A DNA stretch of 60,754 nucleotides from assembly GCF_900198655.1 (NCBI RefSeq), contig NZ_FZPO01000010.1:1-60754 (forward strand), read 5' to 3'. The stretch is from Helicobacter equorum (GTDB lineage Bacteria > Campylobacterota > Campylobacteria > Campylobacterales > Helicobacteraceae). Both the position numbers and the translations under genes were made by a program. Shown here piece by piece: positions 1-8,677 of the stretch (position 1 is the stretch's first letter; each line of letters opens with the position of its first letter). The notes beneath the pieces are model-generated. The model saw nothing but the letters and a program-made list of their open reading frames with translations. It was not told where the DNA came from and searched no databases.

Positions 1-275
1 CCATTATATGCGACATAGAAGATGAGCGGATTATGTTTTCACATTTCCCTGTTTTTAACAGAAAGGTGCATGATAGATTCACAAAAGCGCGTGATATTTT
101 AGATGAAACCTACAAACTCGCACAATGCTCCCTTAATATACACGGACATTTACACTCCAAAGAAAGTGGCAATGATTTTTGTATCAATGTTAGTTGCGAA
201 AAACTTGGTTTTATCCCACGCAAATTAGGAGAGATTTTGCAATCTCATAAGAAAAAAAGAAGCTTTTATGCTTGA
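1..275 (+). CDS. Metallophosphoesterase family protein, C-terminal part (5' end outside the window)
   Basis: The frame is open from position 3 with no start needed, so this is the tail of a gene that begins before the window. The fragment reads IEDERIMFSHFPVF and later NIHGHLHSKE. An FSHFP-type segment followed by HGHLH is the usual C-terminal metal-binding signature of calcineurin-like phosphoesterases. The protein ends with a basic tail (HKKKRSF). Its last 8 bases overlap the start of rnr, so the two genes are probably co-transcribed and translationally coupled. The substrate cannot be told from this fragment. Confidence 0.75.
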   Translation, partial: IICDIEDERIMFSHFPVFNRKVHDRFTKARDILDETYKLAQCSLNIHGHLHSKESGNDFCINVSCEKLGFIPRKLGEILQSHKKKRSFYA

Positions 276-2283
276 ATTTTTTACAGCCATTAGCGTGGGT
301 TGTGTAAAATGCAACATCCCAAAGTCCAAAAGAGCTTTGCTTGAAAAACTCCAAAAGCTTGGGGTCTTAGAATCTACACAAACCAAAGATGTAATAAAAC
401 TCAAAGATGAATTTCTTATCGGTATTGTCGATACGACCTTGAGTAAATCTCATAGCTTTTTGACACCATTGCACCCACAATACAAACAAGATTATATCCT
501 CAAAAGCATTCCACGCAATGTCTTTAGGGGCGACATCATTCTAGCCAAGAGAGAACATATCAAACAAGGAAAAATAAAGGGTATAATGCGCTACAAAAGC
601 ATAGCGCGGTTTTTATGTGTGCTAGAAGCAAAAGAAAGTTTTGATATATGTGTATTGTTACAACACAAAGGCACGATATATGCCTTTAGCCTACAAAATG
701 GGCAAAGATTCACACCCAAAGCCTCACAAAAATCCCTCCGCACATTGCCACCACATTGTGTCATCAAAATCGATTTGCGATCTCTTGAGATTCACAAGGT
801 GCTAGGAGTGCTTGATAATCCAAACATTGACAAACAAATCGTGCTAGAGCAACACGCCTTAGATCAAGATTTCACACCCCAAAGCCTACTACTTGCACAA
901 AGTTATGGCACACGTGTATTAAAATCCCATTATCCACACAGACGCGATTATACACATCTAGCATTTTGTGTTATCGATCCTAAGGGTGCCAAAGATCATG
1001 ATGATGCAATTTATTATGATATAGCATCACAAACACTCTATGTCGCTATCGCCGATGTGAGCGAATATGTGAGCAAAAATAGCGCTCTTGATACACAAGC
1101 AAGAGTAAGAGGCTTTAGCGTGTATTTTCCAGATTCTGTCGTGCCTATGCTACCATTTGCACTCTCTAGCAAACTTTGCTCACTGCAAAAAAATCGCTTG
1201 CGTCTTGCGCTTGTGTGGGAGATTAGCCTCAAAAATGGGCAACTACAACATCATGCTCTTTATGAAGGAATCATTAAAACAAAAGAATGCATCGATTATG
1301 AAAGTTTAGATTCCGCACTTACGCAAAAAAAACTACCACAATCACTCAAATGGCTATATGCCTATGTTTCAGAGGTAAAAAAACTCCGTGCCAATCGCCT
1401 AAAAATCGGTTATGATCTCCATAGCCCAAACCCAAATATACATATAGATTCTATAGGCAGAGTAACGCATATAGATCTAGATCATACTTCCCTTGCACAC
1501 CACATCATCGAAGAATCTATGCTTCTAGCCAATATCGCTACAGCACAAATGCTTCACAAACACACACCAAATGGGCTTTATAGAATCCACCAACCACCAA
1601 AAGAAAGTAAAATATTCCAACTTTTAGATGCCCTGCAAGATTTGGGTGCGCCTATTATACGATCTAAGTTAAAAGATCAATTTGATGCAATTCAGCATTG
1701 GGCAAAACAAAAGAGTGATCGATTTGCACAAATCATAGATACACTCATTATTCGATCTTTTAGCAAGGCGTGCTATAGTGCCACGCCTTCAGAGCATTTT
1801 GGATTAGGGTTTGGACTTTATACACATTTTACCTCACCCATAAGGCGTTATGGGGATTTGTGTGTGCATAGAATCCTAAAATGCCTCTTGCACGATGCCA
1901 AGGGATTGGAATACCTCACAGCAAATATGGAGAGTATCGCGCAAGAGCTTAACCTCAAACAAAAGACAATTAGCTACCTAGAACGCGATTTTAGCAACCT
2001 AAAAAGCGTGCGATATGTTCTAGATCTTTTGGCACAAAATCCTAATAAGCCCATTGTATGCGAGGCGATCTTGCTTGATGATACTATAGAAAATGATGGG
2101 TTTGCAAAATCCCTAGCCCTAGATCTCATTCCAAATACCTATATTTTGTTACAATCTTGCGGGGAGTTTGAAAAATTTGCAATTTTTCATGTGCGTATCA
2201 CAGGAGCAGATCTCATTGCACGCGAGATCTATGGCGCAATTACCAAAGCCAAATCCACAACCAAAAAGAGGGAAAATGTATAA
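268..2283 (+). CDS. rnr: Ribonuclease R family 3'-5' exoribonuclease
   Basis: Predicted RNase II/R (VacB) family exoribonuclease, which degrades structured RNA processively from the 3' end. The catalytic RNB domain is clear: residues 243-246 are DHDD within a DPKGAKDHDDA segment that supplies Mg-binding aspartates. The later HFTSPIRRYGDL segment is the other family signature. At 671 aa it is shorter than E. coli RNase R (about 813 aa), and its C-terminus is not an obvious S1 domain, as I recall for Helicobacter homologues. The start overlaps the upstream phosphoesterase by 8 bases and the end overlaps holA by 8 bases. The rnr-holA-rpsF-ssb-rpsR order matches H. pylori. Confidence 0.93.
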   Translation: MLEFFTAISVGCVKCNIPKSKRALLEKLQKLGVLESTQTKDVIKLKDEFLIGIVDTTLSKSHSFLTPLHPQYKQDYILKSIPRNVFRGDIILAKREHIKQGKIKGIMRYKSIARFLCVLEAKESFDICVLLQHKGTIYAFSLQNGQRFTPKASQKSLRTLPPHCVIKIDLRSLEIHKVLGVLDNPNIDKQIVLEQHALDQDFTPQSLLLAQSYGTRVLKSHYPHRRDYTHLAFCVIDPKGAKDHDDAIYYDIASQTLYVAIADVSEYVSKNSALDTQARVRGFSVYFPDSVVPMLPFALSSKLCSLQKNRLRLALVWEISLKNGQLQHHALYEGIIKTKECIDYESLDSALTQKKLPQSLKWLYAYVSEVKKLRANRLKIGYDLHSPNPNIHIDSIGRVTHIDLDHTSLAHHIIEESMLLANIATAQMLHKHTPNGLYRIHQPPKESKIFQLLDALQDLGAPIIRSKLKDQFDAIQHWAKQKSDRFAQIIDTLIIRSFSKACYSATPSEHFGLGFGLYTHFTSPIRRYGDLCVHRILKCLLHDAKGLEYLTANMESIAQELNLKQKTISYLERDFSNLKSVRYVLDLLAQNPNKPIVCEAILLDDTIENDGFAKSLALDLIPNTYILLQSCGEFEKFAIFHVRITGADLIAREIYGAITKAKSTTKKRENV

Positions 2284-3289
2284 AAAAGATCTAGATTCTC
2301 TCCTTACCAAACCAAACCCTCCAAGAGCCTATCTACTCTATGGTGCAAGTGAGTTTCTCATAACACACTATGGCATAAAAATCGCCAAATTTTTGGCTAA
2401 CACCCAAGAGGTGCAAAAATTTTTTTATGATGAATGCGATGTGGATAATATCCACGCATTACTTAGCCAAAATTCACTTTTTGGAGGCGATACATTTATC
2501 CTTATGAAACTTGATAAAAAGCTTGATAAGAAATCTTGTGAATCTCTCCTCAAAGCTTTAGAATCTAACCCAAGCAATGCGCTTATTATTGAGTTTCATA
2601 TCTCTAGCTCCAAAAGTGAGGCTGAATATATGCAAGATTGTCGTGCCTTTGCCAATGCGTTTAAAAGCCCTAATATACCGGTGGCAGAAGTGCGATTTTT
2701 TGAACTAAGTTTGCAAGAGAATCTAGAATTTTTGCACACTCACGCCAAAGATCTAAACCTCGAAATCCATACACAAGATTTACGTTATATCCTAGAGCTA
2801 CAAAATAGCAATCTCTCAATTGCGTATAAAGAACTTGAAAAAATTTGTATTGGACTAGATTCACAAGGTGTGCGCCACATCAGCAGTGAAGAAGTGCGAT
2901 TTTTGTGTGAGGGCATAGCAAGTTTTAGTGTTGAAGAGCTATTTTGTGCAGTTATGGACAAAAAGCCATTTGTGAAGATTCTCCAAAATATTTATGAAGA
3001 AGGCACGAGTGAAGTAATGCTTGTGCGAGAACTGCAACGATTTTTTTACCAACTTTTTTTATTTTTTAGTTATATCAAAACGCATGGTAATCTCAATGCA
3101 AATGAGATTTTGGGATTTACTCCACCAAAACATATTCTTGATCGACAACGTAAATATTGCCTGTATTTTAAAGAGGCTGATTATATTGAGATTTTTGACT
3201 TACTAAACCGCTGGGATAGGGAAGCCAAAAGTGGTAAAAGCAAAAATTCCCTCACGACTTTAATAAAAATTCAAGCTATGCTTAGATAG
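2276..3289 (+). CDS. holA: DNA polymerase III subunit delta
   Basis: Predicted clamp-loader delta subunit (337 aa), which opens the beta sliding clamp. The N-terminus [10 protein letters not shown] followed by [12 protein letters not shown] resembles the HolA start. The rest is poorly conserved, as usual for delta. I chose ATG 2276 rather than the longer frame from 2168. The extension would lie entirely inside rnr, while ATG 2276 gives a short overlap typical of coupling, with GAGGGAAA just upstream. Its position between rnr and rpsF matches HP1247 in H. pylori, which supports the call more than any single motif. Confidence 0.85.
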   Translation: MYKKDLDSLLTKPNPPRAYLLYGASEFLITHYGIKIAKFLANTQEVQKFFYDECDVDNIHALLSQNSLFGGDTFILMKLDKKLDKKSCESLLKALESNPSNALIIEFHISSSKSEAEYMQDCRAFANAFKSPNIPVAEVRFFELSLQENLEFLHTHAKDLNLEIHTQDLRYILELQNSNLSIAYKELEKICIGLDSQGVRHISSEEVRFLCEGIASFSVEELFCAVMDKKPFVKILQNIYEEGTSEVMLVRELQRFFYQLFLFFSYIKTHGNLNANEILGFTPPKHILDRQRKYCLYFKEADYIEIFDLLNRWDREAKSGKSKNSLTTLIKIQAMLR

Positions 3290-3356
3290 AATCAGCCCCT
3301 TATGCCTTGCTCTTTTGTTTAAATACAAGAGGGCGGTTACACCAAAAGGAGATTCT

Positions 3357-3761
3357 ATGAAACACTACGAGACGATGTTTATCATCAAACCTACTCTAGT
3401 CGAAGAAGAAATCAAAGCGAAAATTGATTTTTTCAAAGATATTATTATCAAAAATGGCGGTGCTATTGAAACTTGCCTAGATATGGGTATGAGAAATCTT
3501 GCCTATGAAATCAAAAAAAATAAGCGTGGCTATTATTTTGTAATCTACTTCAAAGCTCCTACAAACCTTATTGCAGAGCTTGAAAGAAATTACAGAATTA
3601 ATGAAGATGTGTTGCGATTTATTGTTATCAAATACGAAAACAAAAAAGAGCAAAAAGCATGGCAAACACTTGTAGATAGAGCTAACAATAAACCAGAACC
3701 AAAGAAACAAAAAGCTGAATCTACTCCCAAAGATTCACAAGAAGTACCAAAAGAGGCTTGA
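3357..3761 (+). CDS. rpsF: 30S ribosomal protein S6
   Basis: S6 (134 aa) binds the central domain of 16S rRNA together with S18. The N-terminus [14 protein letters not shown] and the later [11 protein letters not shown] are typical of S6. The C-terminus is a charged, Lys/Glu/Pro-rich tail after about residue 105. ATG 3357 is preceded by AAAAGGAG at good spacing; the upstream in-frame extension has no support. It heads the conserved rpsF-ssb-rpsR cluster and is separated from ssb by 44 bases. Confidence 0.96.
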   Translation: MKHYETMFIIKPTLVEEEIKAKIDFFKDIIIKNGGAIETCLDMGMRNLAYEIKKNKRGYYFVIYFKAPTNLIAELERNYRINEDVLRFIVIKYENKKEQKAWQTLVDRANNKPEPKKQKAESTPKDSQEVPKEA

Positions 3762-3805
3762 GGAACATTTGGGATTAAAGTTAAGCTATAGGCAAAGGGG
3801 ATAGG

Positions 3806-4312
3806 ATGTATAACAAAGTCATTATTATAGGAAATCTCACACGCGATGTAGATTTACGTTATTTGCCTAGTGGTAGTGCGATAGCCACACTTGGACTTGC
3901 CTCCAATAGACGCTATAACAAGCAAGATGGAGGCAAGGGCGAGGAAGTGTGCTTTGTCGATGTGAAATTGTTTGGTAGGAGTGCAGAAGTTGCAAATCAA
4001 TACCTTAAGCGTGGATCAAAAGTCCTTATTGAGGGACGATTAGCTTTTGAAAGCTGGACAGACCAAAGTGGGCAAAAACGATCCAAGCATAGTGTGATTG
4101 CAGAGAGTATGCAAATGCTTGATTCACGCACACAAAACACAGAAGATTCTGGATATACTCCTAACTATGTGGATAATACCTACTCTCAAACACCACAAAA
4201 TCAGCACACAGCATATAACCAACCGCAACAAGCATATAATACCCAACACAATAATGCGTATCCACAAAATATCCCCGAAATCAACATAGACGATGAAGAA
4301 ATACCATTCTAA
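3806..4312 (+). CDS. ssb: Single-stranded DNA-binding protein
   Basis: SSB (168 aa) coats single-stranded DNA in replication and repair. The N-terminal OB-fold is recognisable ([19 protein letters not shown]; later [18 protein letters not shown]). A flexible Gln/Asn/Tyr-rich linker follows from about residue 115. The acidic tail ends DDEEIPF, the partner-binding tip of bacterial SSBs. It sits between rpsF and rpsR, 11 bases before the latter, as in many bacteria. Confidence 0.97.
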   Translation: MYNKVIIIGNLTRDVDLRYLPSGSAIATLGLASNRRYNKQDGGKGEEVCFVDVKLFGRSAEVANQYLKRGSKVLIEGRLAFESWTDQSGQKRSKHSVIAESMQMLDSRTQNTEDSGYTPNYVDNTYSQTPQNQHTAYNQPQQAYNTQHNNAYPQNIPEINIDDEEIPF

Positions 4313-4323
4313 AAGGAGAACTT

Positions 4324-4578
4324 ATGGAAAAGAAAAAATACTCAAAACGATATTGTCGCTACACAGAAGCTAAGTTGGAATTTATCGATTATAAAGATGT
4401 CGATATGCTTAAGCACTCACTTTCAGAGCGCTACAAAATTATGCCTCGTCGCCTCACTGGTAACACAAAAAAATGGCAAGAGCGCGTGGAAGTAGCAATC
4501 AAACGCGCACGACATATGGCACTTATCCCATATATCATCGATCGCAAAAAGGTTGTTGAAAATCCTTTTAAAATCTAA
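4324..4578 (+). CDS. rpsR: 30S ribosomal protein S18
   Basis: S18 (84 aa), the rRNA-binding partner of S6. The central segment [32 protein letters not shown] matches the S18 core by key words ([17 protein letters not shown]). AAAAGGAG precedes ATG 4324. It is the last gene of the rpsF-ssb-rpsR cluster; a hairpin with a G tract follows the stop. Confidence 0.97.
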   Translation: MEKKKYSKRYCRYTEAKLEFIDYKDVDMLKHSLSERYKIMPRRLTGNTKKWQERVEVAIKRARHMALIPYIIDRKKVVENPFKI

Positions 4579-4583
4579 GTGTA

Positions 4584-4614
4584 AATTCTTTGGGGGGGGG
4601 GGACCCAAAGAATT
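4584..4614. repeat. Inverted repeat with an 11-G homopolymer, between convergent genes
   Basis: An 11-base perfect stem (AATTCTTTGGG at 4584-4594, complement at 4604-4614) encloses a loop made almost only of G. The G tract runs 4592-4602 (11 G), so three of its bases are in the stem. It lies 6 bases past the rpsR stop and 22 bases before the 3' end of the minus-strand ABC gene. It is placed like a bidirectional terminator, but neither side has a strong T run. Confidence 0.7.
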
Positions 4615-4635
4615 CCTTGCATCCTCCACTTTTTA

Positions 4636-5286
4636 TCACAAAGAAATTTTTCTAAGATGCTGATCTTCTAGTATATATACTTTGTCACACATCTGTGCTA
4701 TCTGTCTATCATGTGTCGCGATGATGAGGGCAGTGTTTTGTTGCTCCACATACTCAAAAATACATTCCATAACCTTATGTGCTGTGCGTGAATCTAGATT
4801 CCCTGTAGGCTCATCGGCAAAAATAATCTTTGGTTTCTTGCTAAGCACACGCGCGATAGAAAGCCGTTGCTGCTGTCCACCACTCAATTCTCCGATATGT
4901 TGCTTTAGTGTATGTGCAATCTCAAAACGCTCCAAAAGCTCCATATCCATAGGCTGGTTGCTCACAATACTTGCAAGTTCAAGATTCTCTGCGACATTAA
5001 ATCCACGAAAAAGATAATGGGCTTGAAAAATGATACCTAGCTCGTAACGGCGAATATGCAATAATTCTTGATCCTTTAGGGTGTATATATTATGAAATTG
5101 CAAAATATCTACCTCGCCATTTGTAGGTGGAAGCATAGTGCAGAGATTGTTTAAAATCGTGCTTTTTCCACTCCCGCTCACGCCTACAATAGCGATTTTT
5201 TCTCGCTCATTTACCACAAGATCTAAACCTTCATAAATCAATGAATCAAAGCTATGACACAGATTTTTAGCGCGCAATAATGTCAT
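4636..5286 (-). CDS. ABC transporter ATP-binding protein, LolD/MacB-type
   Basis: ATPase subunit of 216 aa. Walker A is GVSGSGKST, the signature is LSGGQQQRLSIARVL, Walker B is IIFADEPTGNLD and the switch His is in IATHDR. The DEPTGNLD wording is typical of the LolD/FtsE/MacB branch, so lipoprotein release or a related export role is possible. No permease gene is adjacent, so the partner must lie elsewhere. ATG 5286 is chosen because GGAAGGAG precedes it and it follows the flhB2 stop by one base. The longer frame from 5376 would lie inside flhB2. It is the last gene of a ribE-flhB2-ABC operon. Confidence 0.88.
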   Translation of the reverse strand: MTLLRAKNLCHSFDSLIYEGLDLVVNEREKIAIVGVSGSGKSTILNNLCTMLPPTNGEVDILQFHNIYTLKDQELLHIRRYELGIIFQAHYLFRGFNVAENLELASIVSNQPMDMELLERFEIAHTLKQHIGELSGGQQQRLSIARVLSKKPKIIFADEPTGNLDSRTAHKVMECIFEYVEQQNTALIIATHDRQIAQMCDKVYILEDQHLRKISL

Positions 5287-5287
5287 C

Positions 5288-5569
5288 TTACTCCTTCCAA
5301 CTAAGTTGTGCGTTTTTTTCACACAGCATAATCCACGCAAACACGCGTGAAACCGCCAAGTATAACTTAGGATCAATTTCTGAATCTAAAGGCATATCTA
5401 AAAGTGAATCCACCAAAACTTCATTACAAAATAATGGCACATCATATTCCTTTGCTTTGGCAATGATACGCATTGCTACCTCACCCCTACCGCTTGCCAC
5501 AACCTTTGGGGCATTATGCATATCCACATTATAGGCAAGTGCAGCAGCTTTTGAAAATGTCTTTGCCAT
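5288..5569 (-). CDS. flhB2: FlhB C-terminal-domain homologue (FlhB2)
   Basis: A 93-residue protein related to the cytoplasmic C-terminal domain of FlhB/YscU export-switch proteins. AAALAYN near residues 7-13, then APKVVASGRGEVAMRI and AKEYDVPLFCNEVLVDSL, match that domain. The membrane part is missing. As I recall, H. pylori carries the same orphan (HP1575) next to ribE. ATG 5569 lies 2 bases after the ribE stop, and the gene ends 1 base before the ABC start, so the three are tightly coupled. It may modulate substrate switching of the flagellar export gate, but this is inference. Confidence 0.85.
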   Translation of the reverse strand: MAKTFSKAAALAYNVDMHNAPKVVASGRGEVAMRIIAKAKEYDVPLFCNEVLVDSLLDMPLDSEIDPKLYLAVSRVFAWIMLCEKNAQLSWKE

Positions 5570-5571
5570 TG

Positions 5572-6210
5572 TTAAAATGCAAGCTGGATACGATCCACAT
5601 CTGCCCACGATGTGCGAGAATGCCCATTGTTACCACGAATCTCAAGATGTTTAAGAACCTCTAAGGTATTGCGCACAAACATATCTGTTTCTAGATTCAC
5701 GCGTTGGGCGAGTGTATAGGTTTTAAAAAGCGTATTTTGTAGCGTATGAGGTATAATCGTAAGCCAAAAGCCATTTTGTGTAACATCTACAACCGTTAAA
5801 CTCACACCATCAACACTAATAGAACCTTTTGGCAAAATAGCACACAAACTCTGTGCGGAAGTCGTGATAAAAAAATTACTTTGGGTAGGAAGATGTGTGA
5901 TATGCCTAATCACACCTATAGCATCAATATGTCCTTGCACGATATGCCCATCAAGTCGAGAATCTGCACGCAATGCTGGTTCAATATGCACAGGAGCGTT
6001 AGAAGTAAATTTTTCTAATGCAATAAGGCTTTTTGTCGTGTCACTAAGCTGAGCAACAAATCCTCTAGGACTAGATTCTATGGCAGTGAGGCACACACCA
6101 TTTACCGCTATAGAATCCCCTATAAGTGGTTGGTAGGCACAAAGCACTTCAAGTCTATTTCCAACCAAAGAAGAGATCTTGCCAATCTCCCTAATAAGCC
6201 CACTAAACAT
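5572..6210 (-). CDS. ribE: Riboflavin synthase alpha chain
   Basis: Riboflavin synthase (212 aa) dismutates two 6,7-dimethyl-8-ribityllumazines to riboflavin and a pyrimidine. It has two lumazine-binding repeats. The first starts MFSGLIREIG with DSIAVNGVCLT; the second holds HIVQGHIDAIG and GSISVDGVSLTVV. The trimerising C-terminal segment follows. First gene of the ribE-flhB2-ABC operon, facing away from tatD. Confidence 0.96.
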   Translation of the reverse strand: MFSGLIREIGKISSLVGNRLEVLCAYQPLIGDSIAVNGVCLTAIESSPRGFVAQLSDTTKSLIALEKFTSNAPVHIEPALRADSRLDGHIVQGHIDAIGVIRHITHLPTQSNFFITTSAQSLCAILPKGSISVDGVSLTVVDVTQNGFWLTIIPHTLQNTLFKTYTLAQRVNLETDMFVRNTLEVLKHLEIRGNNGHSRTSWADVDRIQLAF

Positions 6211-6237
6211 AGCAATCCTTGCTTAAATTTATTATGT

Positions 6238-6243
6238 TACAAT
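6238..6243 (+). promoter_or_regulatory. Candidate -10 box for the tatD operon
   Basis: TACAAT 43 bases before the tatD start, in the short divergent gap between ribE and tatD. Helicobacter vegetative promoters often show only a -10 box in AT-rich DNA; no good -35 is visible. Confidence 0.4.
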
Positions 6244-6285
6244 TAGCTAAATTTTATCATATTTTCTCTAAAAGGTGTTTATACG

Positions 6286-7068
6286 ATGATGATTGATACG
6301 CATTGTCATTTAGATTCGCAAGTATATGATGCAGACTTGGATCGTGTGATTGCTGATGCGCTACATGCAGGGATTAAACAAATTATCATACCTGGTGCAT
6401 TTGGTGGTGATCTTCCTAAAGCTAGAGAAATCGCACATCGCTACCAACATATTTATTTTGCTGCTGGGATTCACCCATATGAACTTGATAGCTTTAGTGA
6501 GGATTTGTTGCGAGGATTTGTATGCGATGAAAAATGTGTGGCTATTGGAGAGTGTGGTTTGGATTATTTTCGCCTACCTGAAAGTGGGGTTGAATCTTAC
6601 AAGAACCGCCAAAAAAAACTTTTTATCGCACAAATTGAGCTTGCACTAGAATACAAAAAACCACTCATTGTGCATGTGCGTGAGGCTTCAAATGATGCAT
6701 TTGAAATCCTCAAAGCGTATCCTGAACTTAGAGGTGTCTTGCACTGCTTTAATGCCGATAGAATCTTGTTAGGATTACAAAACTTTTATTATGGTATTGG
6801 TGGAGTTTGCACCTTTAAAAATGCACGAAGACTCATTGAAGTGCTTCCTCTTGTGCCAAAAGATCGGATCTTGCTTGAAACAGATGCACCTTATCTCACG
6901 CCTCATCCACATAGAGGGGAGCGCAACGAGCCAAAATATATTCCTTTTGTTGCAGAAAAAATTGCCGAGATCCTCTCACTAAGCGACAAGGAGATTCGAA
7001 CTCTTAGCACACAGAATGCCTATGCGCTCTTTACGCAGATTCCACCTATTTTGGAGCAAGCTATATGA
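6286..7068 (+). CDS. tatD: TatD family metal-dependent hydrolase (DNase)
   Basis: TatD/YcfH-type TIM-barrel hydrolase of 260 aa. Metal-ligand motifs are visible: IDTHCHLD at the N-terminus, GECGLDYF in the middle, LIVHVREA, VLHCFNAD, and LLETDAPYLTPHPHRG toward the C-terminus. The family acts on DNA 3' ends and possibly other substrates. Two consecutive ATG codons are possible starts (6286, 6289) after AAAAGG. The stop overlaps the ATG of the transglycosylase gene. Confidence 0.94.
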   Translation: MMIDTHCHLDSQVYDADLDRVIADALHAGIKQIIIPGAFGGDLPKAREIAHRYQHIYFAAGIHPYELDSFSEDLLRGFVCDEKCVAIGECGLDYFRLPESGVESYKNRQKKLFIAQIELALEYKKPLIVHVREASNDAFEILKAYPELRGVLHCFNADRILLGLQNFYYGIGGVCTFKNARRLIEVLPLVPKDRILLETDAPYLTPHPHRGERNEPKYIPFVAEKIAEILSLSDKEIRTLSTQNAYALFTQIPPILEQAI

Positions 7069-8138
7069 GATTTTTACTCTTTGGTATAGTATTTTGTATC
7101 CATGTATGGGCGGTAGAGCATTATTCTTTTGTTGATAGTGATGAGCATACGCCAAGGATTTTGCAATCTTTTGGGCTTAGTTATGATTTTTTACCCGAAC
7201 AAACCGATCAACGCAATGCCATAGAATCTAGTGCGCAATATTTCCTTAAGCGCTTTGATAATAGTTATGTATTTATTCCCATTATACGCAATATGATAGC
7301 CCAAGAAGGCTTACCACAAGAATTTTTATTTTTGGCAATGGTTGAATCTGAATTTATTATCAACGCCAAAAGCTCCAAAAAAGCTTCTGGTATTTGGCAG
7401 TTTATGCCTGGAACCGCCAAAGGCTTAGGACTAGAAATCAATGAATACATCGATGAAAGACAAGATCCCATAAAAAGCACACAAGCAGCAATTACATATT
7501 TAAAGCAACTCCACGATCTCACCGGAGAGTGGTATCTAGCTATGATGGCGTATAATTGTGGTTATACACGCTTACAAAAAGCCATAGAAGATGCTGGGGG
7601 TGATAGCTCCTTGCAAACTCTCTTGGATGAGGAAAAAAAATATCTCCCACCTGAAACACGAAACTATATCCGAAAAATTGTAGCGATGAGTCTTGTGTTT
7701 AATGATGCAGATTTTCTCAAAAATAACAATTCTGAATACCTCCTCAATCGTGGCGCAACGGACACACTTGCAATTTTGAAGCTAAAAAGTGGTGTGCCAT
7801 TGGGTCTTATCGCTACAAATGCAGGAATGTCATTAAATGAGTTACGAAGCTATAATGCGCATTTTAAATACGCATTTTTACCCCCCGGATCAAGTACCAA
7901 AGAATATAATGTATATTTGCCCTATGAGAAACTCGCACGATTTAAGCAACATTTTGACACAAACTATAAGCCAAATTCTGCTTTTATGTTGCATAAAGTC
8001 CAAAAAGGCGATACGCTAAGCTCTATTGCACGCCAATACAAAACAAGCATTAATGAGTTAAAACGCATCAATGGTCTAAAAAATTCACATTTATCTATTA
8101 ATCAAAAAGTCGTAATTCCAATTCCCAAAAAGTCCTAA
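7065..8138 (+). CDS. mltD: Membrane-bound or secreted lytic transglycosylase with LysM (MltD-like)
   Basis: A 357-residue exported enzyme that cleaves peptidoglycan glycan strands. Order: hydrophobic signal segment (residues 1-16), an SLT catalytic domain with MVESEF (catalytic Glu) and SGIWQFMPGTAKGLG, then MMAYNCGYTRL, and one C-terminal LysM (HKVQKGDTLSSIARQYK). No lipobox Cys is obvious, so it may be soluble in the periplasm. It starts inside the tatD stop codon (ATGA overlap). H. pylori has the same tatD-mltD order; the rlpA gene that I recall next to it in H. pylori is absent here. Confidence 0.93.
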   Translation: MRFLLFGIVFCIHVWAVEHYSFVDSDEHTPRILQSFGLSYDFLPEQTDQRNAIESSAQYFLKRFDNSYVFIPIIRNMIAQEGLPQEFLFLAMVESEFIINAKSSKKASGIWQFMPGTAKGLGLEINEYIDERQDPIKSTQAAITYLKQLHDLTGEWYLAMMAYNCGYTRLQKAIEDAGGDSSLQTLLDEEKKYLPPETRNYIRKIVAMSLVFNDADFLKNNNSEYLLNRGATDTLAILKLKSGVPLGLIATNAGMSLNELRSYNAHFKYAFLPPGSSTKEYNVYLPYEKLARFKQHFDTNYKPNSAFMLHKVQKGDTLSSIARQYKTSINELKRINGLKNSHLSINQKVVIPIPKKS

Positions 8139-8151
8139 AGAGTAGCGTAGC

Positions 8152-8664
8152 ATGAAAAAACTTAGTATCCTAATACCCATACTAGCACACATACTTGTGG
8201 GTGCAGAAAAGCTCGAGGTCAATGCAAAAACCTTTCAAAGCGATGACAAAACTAATCTCATTGAGCTTAATACTGACGTCTTTATCAAAAAGGCAAATGA
8301 TAAACTTTGGGCACAAAAAGTCATCATCAAAACAGATAAAAAACGCAAACCCTTAGAATATACCGCGACTGGCGACGTGAGATTTTATGTAGAAACCCAA
8401 GATGGCAGGAAAATAAATGGTAGCGCACAAAAAGTGGTGTATGACACCGTAGCTGATGAATATCGCCTCTATGACAATGCTAAAATCCAAGAAAAAGATA
8501 GCCCAAATACCATTATTGGAGAGTTTATGACTCTCAATAACAAAAAAGGGCAAGCATATTCCCAAGGGGCAAAAGACAAGCCTACAACGCTTATATTTTT
8601 ACTTGATGAGGAGGAAGATACAAAAGATTCTCAAAGTACCTCAAACAACAAGCAAAAGAAATAA
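8152..8664 (+). CDS. lptA: LPS transport periplasmic protein LptA (OstA-like)
   Basis: A 170-residue exported protein with a short signal peptide (MKKLSILIPILAHILVGA) and an OstA-type repeat fold. Typical pieces are KTFQSDDKTNLIEL, VIIKTDKKRKPLEYTATGDVRFY and VVYDTVADEYRLYDNAKI. LptA forms the periplasmic bridge carrying lipopolysaccharide between membranes. The acidic and Asn/Gln-rich C-terminus overlaps nothing; engB starts 13 bases downstream. The lptA-engB pair is conserved in Helicobacter. Confidence 0.88.
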   Translation: MKKLSILIPILAHILVGAEKLEVNAKTFQSDDKTNLIELNTDVFIKKANDKLWAQKVIIKTDKKRKPLEYTATGDVRFYVETQDGRKINGSAQKVVYDTVADEYRLYDNAKIQEKDSPNTIIGEFMTLNNKKGQAYSQGAKDKPTTLIFLLDEEEDTKDSQSTSNNKQKK

Positions 8665-8677
8665 TAAAAGAGTATAT

